A DNA stretch of 64,000 bases from Lachnospiraceae bacterium (GCA_024696945.1 JAILGF010000082.1:62001-126000), one strand, 5' to 3'; shown: positions 53,381 to 61,950, numbered from the stretch's first letter. A program made the numbers and translations. The notes: a model not told the origin generated them from the sequence alone.

Positions 53381-55291
53381 ATGGGGTTTTCAAACAAAAA
53401 AAAGGTTGCGATCTTCATCTGCGGAAGTATGGTTGATTATCAGAGTCAGATAGTCAGCCATCTTTCAGACGAGATGGCAAGGAACGGATATTATTCAATA
53501 ATATTTAATTGGTTCGGCGGATACGGAAGTACCGAGGAATTTGAAGCAGGTGAACTTAATGCTGCTTTCCTTCCCGAGTACTCCGACTACGACGGTATCT
53601 TTTTGTGCCTTGATACCTTTACAAACCCCGATTCGGCCGATGAAGTTTTAAATATGGTAAAGAAATACAGCCGTTGTCCTGTTGTAAGTATCAGGCGTGA
53701 AGCGGACTATTACCATACGATCCTTATAGATGATGAAAACTCCATGGAGCCCATGATAAAGCACCTTATAGAGGATCATCATTTTAAAGATCTTTTCTAT
53801 GTTTCCGGTATTGAAGGACATCCCGATGCCGTAAAGCGTCTGGCATGCGTGAAAAGAGTATTGGCCGGTTATGGCATGGAGCTTAAGGATGAAAACCTTA
53901 TCCACGGGGATTTCTGGAGAAACAGGGGAGACCAGATAGTAGATACGATCCTTGACAGAAGAGACGGGAAGCTGCCGGAAGCAATAGTTTGCGCAAATGA
54001 CTACATGGCTATAGCAGTATGTCATTCATTACAGGAACGTGGATTTGAAATACCCAAGGATGTTGTTGTTACCGGATTTGATGATATCAGTGAGGTCAGT
54101 TATACTATACCGTCAATCTCATCAGTACGTGTGGATATAAAGGAAATGGCACATGCAGCATGCCATATGTTCCTTGATCTAAAGGTAGGAAGAAAGATAG
54201 ACAAATACGAGTATGTTCCAACTAAGGTAATTACAAGGCAAAGCTGCGGCTGTACGGAAAGCTCTGCCAAAATGCTGACCAACGCCGTAAGAAGTTATTT
54301 TTCTTCCTGGTCCAGACAAAGACATGAATTCCTTATGAGTTGCTTTATGAACCTTGACACGGAGGTCGTAAAGGATTTTGATGAACTTAATTATGCTCTG
54401 GAAAAATTCATGAGCCTGAACGATTATTACAAGGATTTCTTTGTTGTTTTAAACGATTATAATTGGGCTACCGTAGAAGACGAGGCAATGAAAGGTTATA
54501 CCGATAACGTTCGTGTCAGAACAGCATTTGTTAATACGGAGCTAAAGAAAAAGATTAATATCCTTATTCCGAGGAAGGACCTTATTCCTGAGGAATATAT
54601 AAGTGAAGAACCAAAGGCATATTATGTGATACCGCTTCATTTCCATAAGGCAAGCTTCGGATATGCCGTTATCGATTTTTATCCGGGAGGAACAATAGGC
54701 GGATTTTATGAATCCATGCTTATTTCCATATGCAACGCACTTGCACATATGAGATCGGCTCACAGAACCGCGGCACTTATTGATAAGCTCTCGTCCATGT
54801 ATATTACGGATGTCCTTACAGGACTAAAGAACAGGCATGGATTTGAGGTCGAAACTCACAGGATGTACAATCTGGTCCAGACCGAGAATCGCACGATGGC
54901 CATAATCGGACTGGATATGGATGGCCTAAAAATAATAAACGACACCTTTGGCCATCCGGAAGGGGATTTCGCACTCTGTACTTTGGCAGACGCCATCAGG
55001 GCCGCATCATTTTCGGATGAAATAGGCTTCAGGGTTGGCGGCGACGAATTCGAGGTACTGGCAATGGATTATTCCGAACACTCGGTTCAGAAATTTTTTA
55101 AACGCTTTGACGCATATCTCGAGGACTTTAATAAAACTTCGAAGAAACCCTATAATGTATGTGCAAGCTACGGACATTGCATCTGTAATGCGACTAATGG
55201 GATCACGCTTACTGAATGGCTTACCAAGAGTGATGACAGAATGTATGATATGAAGGCTAAAAACAAGGGTACAAGAAAAATTTTAAAATAA
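53381..55291 (+). CDS. LacI-type sugar-binding sensor fused to GGDEF diguanylate cyclase
   Basis: A 636-residue protein. Residues 1-285 resemble a LacI/periplasmic-binding fold (VAIFICGSMVDYQSQIVSHL, ANDYMAIAVCHSLQERGFEI, VVVTGFDD) but without a helix-turn-helix and without a signal peptide, so it is cytosolic. A linker domain of about 170 residues precedes the GGDEF domain (about 470-636; motif GGDEF near 553, GLDMDGLKIINDTFGHPEGD upstream). No RxxD inhibitory site is visible before GGDEF. It probably makes c-di-GMP in response to a small ligand, plausibly a sugar. It follows the Thr/Pro-repeat gene by 32 bp and may share its transcript. Confidence 0.88.
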   Translation: MGFSNKKKVAIFICGSMVDYQSQIVSHLSDEMARNGYYSIIFNWFGGYGSTEEFEAGELNAAFLPEYSDYDGIFLCLDTFTNPDSADEVLNMVKKYSRCPVVSIRREADYYHTILIDDENSMEPMIKHLIEDHHFKDLFYVSGIEGHPDAVKRLACVKRVLAGYGMELKDENLIHGDFWRNRGDQIVDTILDRRDGKLPEAIVCANDYMAIAVCHSLQERGFEIPKDVVVTGFDDISEVSYTIPSISSVRVDIKEMAHAACHMFLDLKVGRKIDKYEYVPTKVITRQSCGCTESSAKMLTNAVRSYFSSWSRQRHEFLMSCFMNLDTEVVKDFDELNYALEKFMSLNDYYKDFFVVLNDYNWATVEDEAMKGYTDNVRVRTAFVNTELKKKINILIPRKDLIPEEYISEEPKAYYVIPLHFHKASFGYAVIDFYPGGTIGGFYESMLISICNALAHMRSAHRTAALIDKLSSMYITDVLTGLKNRHGFEVETHRMYNLVQTENRTMAIIGLDMDGLKIINDTFGHPEGDFALCTLADAIRAASFSDEIGFRVGGDEFEVLAMDYSEHSVQKFFKRFDAYLEDFNKTSKKPYNVCASYGHCICNATNGITLTEWLTKSDDRMYDMKAKNKGTRKILK

Positions 55292-55315
55292 TCCGATAAC
55301 ATAATAAGATATGAG

Positions 55316-55366
55316 GACGATTCCAAGTGGCAATTTAAACGTCAGCACGGGATCGTCTCTTTTTTT
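55316..55366 (+). terminator. Intrinsic terminator after the LacI-GGDEF gene
   Basis: GACGATTCC (55316-55324) pairs with GGGATCGTC (55349-55357), one T-G pair, with a 24-base loop, followed by TCTTTTTTT. It closes the transcript 25 bp past the stop. Confidence 0.75.
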
Positions 55367-55387
55367 ACTAACTTTTGGTTAGTAAAA
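55363..55387. promoter_or_regulatory. Perfect 10-bp inverted repeat upstream of glmM
   Basis: TTTTACTAAC (55363-55372) and GTTAGTAAAA (55378-55387) are perfectly complementary, five bases apart. It overlaps the T-run of the preceding terminator and lies 34 bp before the -35 box. It could be an operator or a second terminator stem. Confidence 0.55.
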
Positions 55388-55397
55388 TCGAGTTTTT

Positions 55398-55421
55398 ATA
55401 TAATGTTATATAACATTATAT
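55398..55421. promoter_or_regulatory. Perfect 24-bp palindrome adjoining the glmM promoter
   Basis: The 24 bases are fully self-complementary around the centre GTTATATAAC (55405-55414), with arms containing ATAATG and CATTAT. It ends on the first base of the -35 box. The size and placement suit a dimeric repressor, and the GntR-type protein encoded at 56921 is the obvious candidate. This is inference: the sequence does not match the known NagR/DasR site. Confidence 0.65.
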
Positions 55422-55448
55422 TGACAAAGGCTTATTAATAAATATAAT
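55421..55448 (+). promoter_or_regulatory. Sigma-A-type promoter for the glmM-gntR-nagB operon
   Basis: Consensus -35 TTGACA (55421-55426) and consensus -10 TATAAT (55443-55448), with a 16-bp spacer. glmM starts at 55515 behind AAGGAG. Confidence 0.85.
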
Positions 55449-55514
55449 TACAAGAGAAGTGGTCAGCAGACAGCAGATCAAACAAGACTTTTATAAAATA
55501 AAAAGGAGATTCTT

Positions 55515-56876
55515 ATGGGAAAGTATTTCGGAACAGACGGTTTCAGAGGTAAGGCAGGAAAGGTCCTGAAAGCAGAGCATGCATTTAAAACAGGCCAGTT
55601 TTTAGGCTGGTATTACAGAAACAAGCATAACGGAGAGCCTGCAAAAATAGTTATTGGAAAAGATACCAGAAGATCTTCATACATGTATGAGAATGCTTTG
55701 GCAGCAGGAATCACATCCACAGGCTCAGATGCATATCTTCTTCATGTTACAACCACTCCCTGTGTCAGCTATATCACAAGGACCGAAGGCTTTGACTGCG
55801 GTGTTATGATATCGGCATCACACAACCCTTATTTTGACAACGGTATCAAGCTTATGAACAGTGAAGGTGAGAAAATGGACGATGACCTTCAGAATGAGCT
55901 TGAGCGTTTTATAGACGGTGATCCCGCGGAACTTGAAAGTGCTACCGAAGACGCAATCGGACGTACTATAGATTTCTATACCGGAAGAAACCGTTATATC
56001 GGATATCTTACAGGACTTGCAACCCGTTCGTTCGAGAATTATAAAATTGCCCTTGACTGCTCAAACGGTGCTGCATGGATGATCGGTCCCGCAGTATTTA
56101 ACGCACTTGGCGCAAAGACATACGTTATAAACGATACTCCCGACGGACTTAACATCAACATGAACTGCGGTTCTACTCACTTAGAGGCCCTTAAGGCATA
56201 TGTTAAGGAAAACAAGATGGATATCGGTTTCGCATTCGACGGTGATGCCGACAGATGTCTTGCGGTTGATGAGAACGGTGAAGAGATAAACGGCGACAAG
56301 ATCATGTATATCTGCTCTAAGTGGATGAAGAAGAACGGAATGCTTCCTTCAAATACGGTTGTTACAACTATCATGTCGAACTTCGGTCTGTACAAGGCAC
56401 TCGACAAGGAAGGCATCGAATATGAGAAGACCGCTGTAGGTGACAGATATGTCTATGAGAACATGAAGGAATTTGACCATATGATCGGCGGAGAGCAGTC
56501 GGGACACGTTATTTTCCGCAAATATGCTCATACCGGTGACGGTCTTATAACTGCAATTATGGTTATGTCGGTCATGATAGATACAAAGCTTCCTCTTTCC
56601 TCACTTGCTGCTGGCTGCCAGATGTTCCCTCAGGTTCTTAAGAACGTTGAGGTAGATGACAAGGACGAGACTTTGAACGATGCAGCAGTAAAGGCAGCAG
56701 TTGAGAAGGCTACCGAAGAACTCGGTGATGACGGACGTGTTCTGCTTAGAAAATCCGGTACCGAGCCCGTTCTTCGTGTTATGTCCGAGGCAGGATCCAT
56801 TGAGGAATGCGAAAAGCAGGTTGATAATATTATCGAATCCATGAAGGTATCGGGACATCTCCAGAAGATCCGTTAA
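55515..56876 (+). CDS. glmM: Phosphoglucosamine mutase
   Basis: Converts glucosamine-6-phosphate to glucosamine-1-phosphate for UDP-GlcNAc and peptidoglycan. The N-terminus KYFGTDGFRGKAG is GlmM-specific in style. The phospho-serine loop is MISASHNPYFDNGIKL near residue 100, the metal loop FDGDADRCLAVDENG, the sugar loop GGEQSGHVIF, and the phosphate loop LLRKSGTEPVLRVM. 453 residues. It is encoded with nagB and a GntR regulator rather than with glmS or cdaA. Confidence 0.94.
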   Translation: MGKYFGTDGFRGKAGKVLKAEHAFKTGQFLGWYYRNKHNGEPAKIVIGKDTRRSSYMYENALAAGITSTGSDAYLLHVTTTPCVSYITRTEGFDCGVMISASHNPYFDNGIKLMNSEGEKMDDDLQNELERFIDGDPAELESATEDAIGRTIDFYTGRNRYIGYLTGLATRSFENYKIALDCSNGAAWMIGPAVFNALGAKTYVINDTPDGLNINMNCGSTHLEALKAYVKENKMDIGFAFDGDADRCLAVDENGEEINGDKIMYICSKWMKKNGMLPSNTVVTTIMSNFGLYKALDKEGIEYEKTAVGDRYVYENMKEFDHMIGGEQSGHVIFRKYAHTGDGLITAIMVMSVMIDTKLPLSSLAAGCQMFPQVLKNVEVDDKDETLNDAAVKAAVEKATEELGDDGRVLLRKSGTEPVLRVMSEAGSIEECEKQVDNIIESMKVSGHLQKIR

Positions 56877-56920
56877 TAACAAGCCAACTAATACGGAGCG
56901 AAGGATCATAAAGGTGTAAA

Positions 56921-57652
56921 ATGGACAGAAAAACAACATCCGACGCAAAACTGAATACAGATTCTTCAAAGCCCCTTTATGTACAGCTGATGCAGAAGAT
57001 CAAGAACAGCATAAGCAACGGAGAGCTGCAGGTCGGCTCCCGTATTCCGGCGGAACAGGAAATATGTACATCTTACGGAGTAAGCCGTATTACGGTGAGA
57101 AAGGCAGTTTCCGAACTTGAAAAACAGGGAATCCTTGAGAAAAAACAGGGAAAAGGAACCTTTGTCACAATCCCCGCTATACGGAGAAAGCTTCATGAAG
57201 TGAACAGCTTTCACGATACCTGCAGGATGAACGGGAAAAAACCTTCCACCAAGGTCTTGGATCAGAGAACGGTCCCCGCAGGGTCCATGGATGAAGAGGA
57301 ACTCGGAGTATCTACGGGCAGCAGAGTGGTAGAAACGATAAGAATACATTACGCTGACGGAGTACCGGTAATCCTCGAGGAGAATCATTTCTCCATGGCT
57401 TATTCTTATCTGCTTGAAAGCGACCTGAACGGTTCGTTATACAATCTTCTTGAGGAATGCGGTACCGAACCGGCCCAGGCAAGTCACGTCATATCTTTGA
57501 AGAAAGCTTCTCCGAATGTGGCAAGGCTATTAAAGATCGATCAGGATGCGACGGTCATGTTCCTTCATGAAGTGATATACGACAAAAAGGGACGTCCGCT
57601 GCATACATCGAGACAGTACATCAGAGGCGATATTTTCGCCTTTAGATTATAA
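56921..57652 (+). CDS. GntR/HutC-family transcriptional regulator (NagR-like)
   Basis: N-terminal winged helix (about residues 15-85: PLYVQLMQKIKNSISNGELQ, then CTSYGVSRITVRKAVSELEK) and a C-terminal UTRA ligand domain (about 95-240) with VVETIRIHYADGVPVILEEN. Homologues next to nagB (NagR/YvoA/DasR) respond to GlcN-6-P or GlcNAc-6-P. The same role is likely here from context. Candidate operators are the inverted repeats at 55363-55421. It lies 44 bp after glmM. Confidence 0.9.
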   Translation: MDRKTTSDAKLNTDSSKPLYVQLMQKIKNSISNGELQVGSRIPAEQEICTSYGVSRITVRKAVSELEKQGILEKKQGKGTFVTIPAIRRKLHEVNSFHDTCRMNGKKPSTKVLDQRTVPAGSMDEEELGVSTGSRVVETIRIHYADGVPVILEENHFSMAYSYLLESDLNGSLYNLLEECGTEPAQASHVISLKKASPNVARLLKIDQDATVMFLHEVIYDKKGRPLHTSRQYIRGDIFAFRL

Positions 57653-57695
57653 AAAAATACGTTGATAAAAATGAAGAAAGAGGTGTAAAAATCCA

Positions 57696-58484
57696 ATGAA
57701 AGTAATTATCCAGGAAAACTACGAGAAAATGAGCAAATGGGCAGCCGAGTACATTATCAAGGCCATCAACAACCACAAAGAGGACAGACCATTTGTTTTG
57801 GGACTTCCCACAGGTTCATCACCCATAGGTGTATATAAGAACCTTGTAGAAGCCAACAAGGCAGGCCGTGTGACATTCAAGAACGTTGTAACCTTCAACA
57901 TGGATGAGTACGTAGGACTTCCCAAGGAGCATCATGAGAGCTACTGGTATTTCATGCATGACAATCTTTTCAACCATATCGATATCCCGAGAGAGAATAT
58001 CAATATCTTAAACGGCCTGGCTGAAGATCCTGAGGCTGAGTGCGCAAGATATGAGGCAAAGATTGCTTCATACGGCGGAATCGACTTATTCATGGGCGGC
58101 TGCGGTGTTGACGGACACATTGCTTTCAATGAGCCTTTTACATCACTTAACTCACGTACAGGTGTGCGTGACCTTACAGAGGATACACGTATAGTAAATT
58201 CAAGATTCTTTGACAACGACCCGAACCAGGTTCCTTCAAAGGCTCTTTCAGTAGGCGTAGGTACCGTTACTGATTCAAAGGAAGTTCTTATCCTTATCAA
58301 CGGACATAACAAAGCCAGAGCCCTTGCAGCTGTAGTAGAGGGCGGTGTATCTCAGATGTGGACGATAAGCGCGCTCCAGCTTCACAATAATGCTATCATT
58401 GCATGCGATGAACAGGCCTGCGGAGAATTAAAGGTAGATACTTATAAATATTTCCTTGACATTTATAGGTCAGAGAGGTTATAG
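57696..58484 (+). CDS. nagB: Glucosamine-6-phosphate deaminase
   Basis: Converts glucosamine-6-phosphate to fructose-6-phosphate and ammonia. It has [28 protein letters not shown] with the catalytic Asp, and [14 protein letters not shown] with the catalytic His and Glu. 262 residues, normal for the short Firmicute form without the allosteric tail. GAGGTG precedes the ATG. nagA is not in the window. Confidence 0.97.
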   Translation: MKVIIQENYEKMSKWAAEYIIKAINNHKEDRPFVLGLPTGSSPIGVYKNLVEANKAGRVTFKNVVTFNMDEYVGLPKEHHESYWYFMHDNLFNHIDIPRENINILNGLAEDPEAECARYEAKIASYGGIDLFMGGCGVDGHIAFNEPFTSLNSRTGVRDLTEDTRIVNSRFFDNDPNQVPSKALSVGVGTVTDSKEVLILINGHNKARALAAVVEGGVSQMWTISALQLHNNAIIACDEQACGELKVDTYKYFLDIYRSERL

Positions 58485-58546
58485 TTAGTGCAAATGCAGC
58501 TGTAGGCAAAGCACAGAAAATTATAACTGTAAGTATAAACACTGTG

Positions 58547-58580
58547 GGGCAGGGTTTGCAGACAGCATTCCCTGCCCTTT
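58547..58580 (+). terminator. Probable intrinsic terminator after nagB
   Basis: GGGCAGGG (58547-58554) pairs with CCCTGCCC (58570-58577) around a 15-base loop and is followed by only TTTA. The weak T-run suggests partial termination, with some read-through into the permease gene 60 bp downstream. No other promoter is clear in the 156-bp gap. Confidence 0.6.
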
Positions 58581-58640
58581 ACGGACTTCACCTTCAATGG
58601 GAAGTATTAACGGTGCGAGTACAAAAGAAAGGAAAACAAA

Positions 58641-59738
58641 ATGGAAACAAATGAGAAGAAGCAGGCTGATCAGAATGACAGTAAGCTTCAAAAATTTCTG
58701 AAGAAACAGAACATCGAAATTTCTGCCAAGCGTTATTTTATCGACGCCATGGGAGCTATGGCACAGGGACTTTTTGCTTCGCTGCTTATAGGAACCATTA
58801 TCGCAACATTAGGTCAGCAGCTTGAAATTGAATTCCTTGTTGAAATGGGCGGATATGCCAAGGCCATGGCAGGTCCCGCAATGGCGGTAGCTATAGCTTA
58901 TGCTCTTAAAGCATCACCGCTTGTTATTTTCTCCATGCTGGCTGTCGGTAATGCAGCCAATACATTGGGCGGAGCAGGCGGACCTCTGGCAGTATTCTTT
59001 ATCGCGATAATCGCAACAGAGCTTGGAAAGCTTGTTTCTAAGCAGACCAAGGTTGATATACTTGTAACACCTTTTGTAGCCATAGGCTCGGGTGTTACAC
59101 TGTCGGTATTTACAGCACCCTACATCGGTAAAGCGGCCAGCTCCTTGGGAGAAGTCATAATGTGGGCTACAGACCTTCAGCCTTTGCTGATGGGTATTAT
59201 AGTTTCGGTCATAGTAGGTGTGGCACTTACACTGCCCATCAGCTCGGCGGCCATATGTGCGGCTCTTTCGCTTACGGGACTTGCCGGCGGAGCAGCGGTA
59301 GCCGGATGCTGTGCACAGATGATCGGATTTGCATTTATGAGCTACAGAGAGAATAAGGTCGGCGGTCTTGTATCTCAGGGGTTAGGAACCAGTATGCTTC
59401 AGATGGGCAATATCGTTAAGAATCCCCGTATCTGGATACCTCCCACACTTGCATCGGCCATCACCGGTCCGATAGCCACCTGCATTTTTAAGATGAAGAT
59501 GAACGGAGCTCCTGTTTCATCGGGTATGGGAACCTGCGGACTTGTAGGCCAGATAGGTGTTTATACCGGTTGGGTAAACGATGTGGCTGCAGGAACCAAG
59601 GATGCTATTACCGCAATGGACTGGATAGGCCTGATCCTGATATGTTTCGTGCTTCCCGCTATTCTTTCATGCATTTTCTGCATGATCTTAAGAAAGATAG
59701 GCTGGATAAAGGACGGAGACATGAAACTGCAATCATAA
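58641..59738 (+). CDS. PTS IIC-like membrane permease (PTS_EIIC_2 / PfoR-like)
   Basis: A 365-residue membrane protein with about nine helices, rich in Gly/Ala. The N-terminus KRYFIDAMGAMAQGLFASLL and the end GMGTCGLVGQIGVYTGWVND are typical of the EIIC_2 family, once annotated as perfringolysin regulator-like. No IIA or IIB domain is present here, so it would need partners from elsewhere or act in another way. Its position after nagB suggests an amino sugar substrate, which is inference. Confidence 0.82.
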   Translation: METNEKKQADQNDSKLQKFLKKQNIEISAKRYFIDAMGAMAQGLFASLLIGTIIATLGQQLEIEFLVEMGGYAKAMAGPAMAVAIAYALKASPLVIFSMLAVGNAANTLGGAGGPLAVFFIAIIATELGKLVSKQTKVDILVTPFVAIGSGVTLSVFTAPYIGKAASSLGEVIMWATDLQPLLMGIIVSVIVGVALTLPISSAAICAALSLTGLAGGAAVAGCCAQMIGFAFMSYRENKVGGLVSQGLGTSMLQMGNIVKNPRIWIPPTLASAITGPIATCIFKMKMNGAPVSSGMGTCGLVGQIGVYTGWVNDVAAGTKDAITAMDWIGLILICFVLPAILSCIFCMILRKIGWIKDGDMKLQS

Positions 59739-59770
59739 CTGTACTTTTTGTCAAAAAAATACAGTTTTTT
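59739..59770 (+). terminator. Intrinsic terminator after the permease gene
   Basis: CTGTA-C-TTTTT (59739-59749) pairs with AAAAA and TACAG (to 59764) and is followed by six T. It begins 1 bp after the stop codon. Confidence 0.75.
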
Positions 59771-59783
59771 AATCAATGATATC

Positions 59784-59792
59784 TGATATAAT
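59784..59792 (+). promoter_or_regulatory. Extended -10 promoter for the small-protein pair
   Basis: TGATATAAT (59784-59792) is a consensus extended -10 element. No good -35 is present, only a T-run. Transcription would start near 59799, leaving an 18-nt leader with AGGAG (59801-59805). Confidence 0.6.
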
Positions 59793-59816
59793 GTCTAATG
59801 AGGAGAAACGCAGAAG

Positions 59817-60092
59817 ATGTTTGAAAAGCCGATTTCGATCAATTATATAAAGCTTCAGCCGTATTTCGGCAGTTATAACGGTGTCAGCTTTGCATTCATC
59901 AAGACGGACACCAAGCTTGAGGCTTATCTTTATCCGGCTCCATACAGCTTCGATTCCACTCCTGAGGACAAGAAGCTTAAGGCGGAGTTCGAGTTTGGGG
60001 ATGACGGATACGAACAAGCCGTTGCCTGGATGAACGAACATTTTGGGGATTTTGAATTTATACCGCACGGAAAGCGGTTTGCAATACACTAG
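59817..60092 (+). CDS. Small protein of unknown function
   Basis: A soluble 91-residue protein with mixed alpha/beta character, rich in aromatic residues (LQPYFGSYNGVSFAFIKTDT, then WMNEHFGDFEFIPHGKRF). I recognise no family. It has its own promoter and AGGAG, and is followed after 14 bp by a second small gene, so the two are probably an operon. Confidence 0.7.
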   Translation: MFEKPISINYIKLQPYFGSYNGVSFAFIKTDTKLEAYLYPAPYSFDSTPEDKKLKAEFEFGDDGYEQAVAWMNEHFGDFEFIPHGKRFAIH

Positions 60093-60106
60093 GAGGTATA
60101 TTTGAT

Positions 60107-60361
60107 ATGGGACTTTTTTTCAAGAGTAAAGAGGAGAATCAGCTTGACCTTCTTATAGAGAAGATAAAGATGAACATATCGAACAACTACAAGGATACGG
60201 CACTTCAGGATGTTGCCAAGTTTGAGGAGACACTGAAGATGCTCGTAGAAAATAAAAAGATCAAGGACTATAAGGCAGAGGATTATACAGAGATACTTGA
60301 TGAGTTTAAAGAGAAGCTCAAGGGTGTTTCAAACAGTGAACAGAAGCCTTATTGGTCATAA
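60107..60361 (+). CDS. Small helical protein of unknown function
   Basis: An 84-residue, Lys/Glu-rich protein predicted by eye to be almost all helix (DLLIEKIKMNISNNYKDTAL, then FEETLKMLVENKKIKDYKAE). It starts with ATG 14 bp after the previous gene; AGGAGG (60091-60096) overlaps the stop of that gene. It could be a partner of the upstream product. No family recognised. Confidence 0.7.
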   Translation: MGLFFKSKEENQLDLLIEKIKMNISNNYKDTALQDVAKFEETLKMLVENKKIKDYKAEDYTEILDEFKEKLKGVSNSEQKPYWS

Positions 60362-60408
60362 TTTTTCGTTATACTTTTTTGGGTGTAAAATTATATCTTG
60401 GGGATTAA

Positions 60409-60440
60409 AAAAGCACAGCCTTTCGGTTGTGCTTTTATTA
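60409..60440. terminator. Bidirectional intrinsic terminator between convergent genes
   Basis: AAAAGCACAGCC (60409-60420) pairs with GGTTGTGCTTTT (60425-60436), one G-U pair, closing on TTTC. A-runs and T-runs on both sides let it serve the plus-strand small genes and the minus-strand GGDEF gene (stop at 60457). Confidence 0.85.
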
Positions 60441-60456
60441 TATATCAATATTGACA

Positions 60457-61848
60457 TTATCTGTAACGCTTATCGGGATACTGTTTATAATATTCTTCCT
60501 TATCCTCGTACATTCGGGCATCAGCTATTCCCATGTCTTTACGGATATCGATCTTGCCTTCGTCATAAACCCAGCCAAGGGCAAAATTAATTTCTGTATC
60601 CGCATCACAGACCTCACGAAGGCGGACAATCTTATCCTCGAGTTCCTTCTGAGTACAGTCCTGAGAAATGACCAGGAATTCATCACCGCCGGCGCGGTAA
60701 ATGTCATCATCTACAAATATCTGATGAAGAATTGCGGCACATTTCTTGAGCAAACGGTCTCCGGCCGCATGGCCTTTAAGGTCATTGGTCTGTTTAAGTC
60801 CGTTAAGGTCAGCGAAAACGACGCCTATGCTCTTCGGGAAAATAAAGTGGGGATTGTCAAACTCATCCACCCGGTTATTCATTGCATTCCTGTTCTTGGT
60901 ACCGGTAAGCGCGTCCATGGTACTGAGTGCCTCCAGACGCTTTACAAGCTGGTAGTTTGCAGTCATGGCTGCGATGAAGAAGGTAACAAGCTCGAGAACT
61001 CCTTTTATTACAAGGGTCTTTTCTACTGCAAAATTTGAAGCCCATATATATCCGACAAGCTTTCCATTATATTTCAGAGGGAAAAGAACAAGGGTTTCAA
61101 CGGTGTTTCTCTTGAGAGATTCGTACCAGAGAGGGTTTTTCTCCTTTATAAACTGCATATCCTGCTCATTTTTTATTATCAGACTTGTACTTCCGGCAAG
61201 GGTATTCTTCCAACTCTCAACGGTGGAATAAAAGCCCTTATTCATACTTTCGCCGGTACGTTGGGCGGTGTACTGAGGCCGGAGAGAGTCGGCCATAACG
61301 AGCGATTCCCTTGCTTCTTCATCGACAAGGATGATACAGCATCTTCTTGCATCACATATGTTCCGGATATCATTGATAACGTCGTTTATACATTCCTCAA
61401 AGGACCTTTCTCCGTGCAGCTTTATGCATGAAGAAAGCACGGCGGAAGCAACCTCCGGAGAGACGTCGGTCATAATGCCGGCATCGGATCTGGGTGTTAC
61501 ATTATATGAATAGAGGCAGTATCCGATGTTTTCCCGGTCTGATTCGAGAGGCAGCAGGTACATCTCAAGCCAAAGATGCATTTCATAGATCTCTACGTAT
61601 GAATGAAGCTGCTGATTTAGACATGCGCTTCTGTAACAAAAATCCTCAAAATTCAGATTTTGAGGGAAGCACATTTCATATGGCACGTTGTCTGCATAAG
61701 GCTGACGGGTGATCATTTCTATCTCCTGGGTATGAGCCCGATTGCCGGTCACAACCCTGATATTCCCGTAGCCTCCGTCAGCAAACTTCTCTACCGACAT
61801 TATACATGCCTTGCATTTATAACTATCCAGTAAGCTTTTAAAATCCAT
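60457..61848 (-). CDS. GAF-GGDEF diguanylate cyclase
   Basis: A 463-residue soluble protein. A GAF-like sensor domain lies at about residues 150-310 (IRNICDARRCCIILVDEEAR, then VGYIWASNFAVEKTLVI). The GGDEF domain (about 320-463) has DALTGTKNRNAMN, VVFADLNGLKQTNDLKGHAA and the active motif AGGDEFLVIS. The RxxD inhibitory site is absent before GGDEF. The frame is open to 61914, but I chose the ATG at 61848 because GAGG lies 8 bp upstream on the minus strand. The predicted transcript from the promoter at 61883-61911 begins downstream of the longer start. Confidence 0.92.
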   Translation of the reverse strand: MDFKSLLDSYKCKACIMSVEKFADGGYGNIRVVTGNRAHTQEIEMITRQPYADNVPYEMCFPQNLNFEDFCYRSACLNQQLHSYVEIYEMHLWLEMYLLPLESDRENIGYCLYSYNVTPRSDAGIMTDVSPEVASAVLSSCIKLHGERSFEECINDVINDIRNICDARRCCIILVDEEARESLVMADSLRPQYTAQRTGESMNKGFYSTVESWKNTLAGSTSLIIKNEQDMQFIKEKNPLWYESLKRNTVETLVLFPLKYNGKLVGYIWASNFAVEKTLVIKGVLELVTFFIAAMTANYQLVKRLEALSTMDALTGTKNRNAMNNRVDEFDNPHFIFPKSIGVVFADLNGLKQTNDLKGHAAGDRLLKKCAAILHQIFVDDDIYRAGGDEFLVISQDCTQKELEDKIVRLREVCDADTEINFALGWVYDEGKIDIRKDMGIADARMYEDKEEYYKQYPDKRYR

Positions 61849-61882
61849 TTTATATGCCTCGAAATTTTGTTGATACAAAATT

Positions 61883-61911
61883 ATTATACACCCATACCGC
61901 TTGAAAATCAA
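61883..61911 (-). promoter_or_regulatory. Sigma-A-type promoter for the GAF-GGDEF gene
   Basis: On the minus strand: -35 TTGATT (61906-61911), a 17-bp spacer and consensus -10 TATAAT (61883-61888). A 6-bp inverted repeat (ATTTTG/CAAAAT, 61863-61880) lies just downstream in the leader. Confidence 0.8.
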
Positions 61912-61921
61912 CATATATCTG

Positions 61922-61950
61922 TTGTGAAAAAAATTGAACTGTGTTATGAT
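61922..61950 (+). promoter_or_regulatory. Extended -10 promoter for the transglutaminase-like gene
   Basis: -35 TTGTGA (61922-61927), a 17-bp spacer, and -10 TATGAT (61945-61950) with TG at 61942-61943. It is back-to-back with the minus-strand promoter, 10 bp between the -35 boxes. Confidence 0.75.

Noticed and set aside
56884-56910. GGAGCGAAGGATC upstream of the GntR gene as another C-GAA-G repeat
   Set aside because: The bases flanking the CGAAG core do not pair, so it does not fold like the other elements.
58515-58530. CodY-like half site (GAAAATT) upstream of the PTS IIC-like gene
   Set aside because: Only about 11 of 15 positions match the consensus and there is no promoter next to it.
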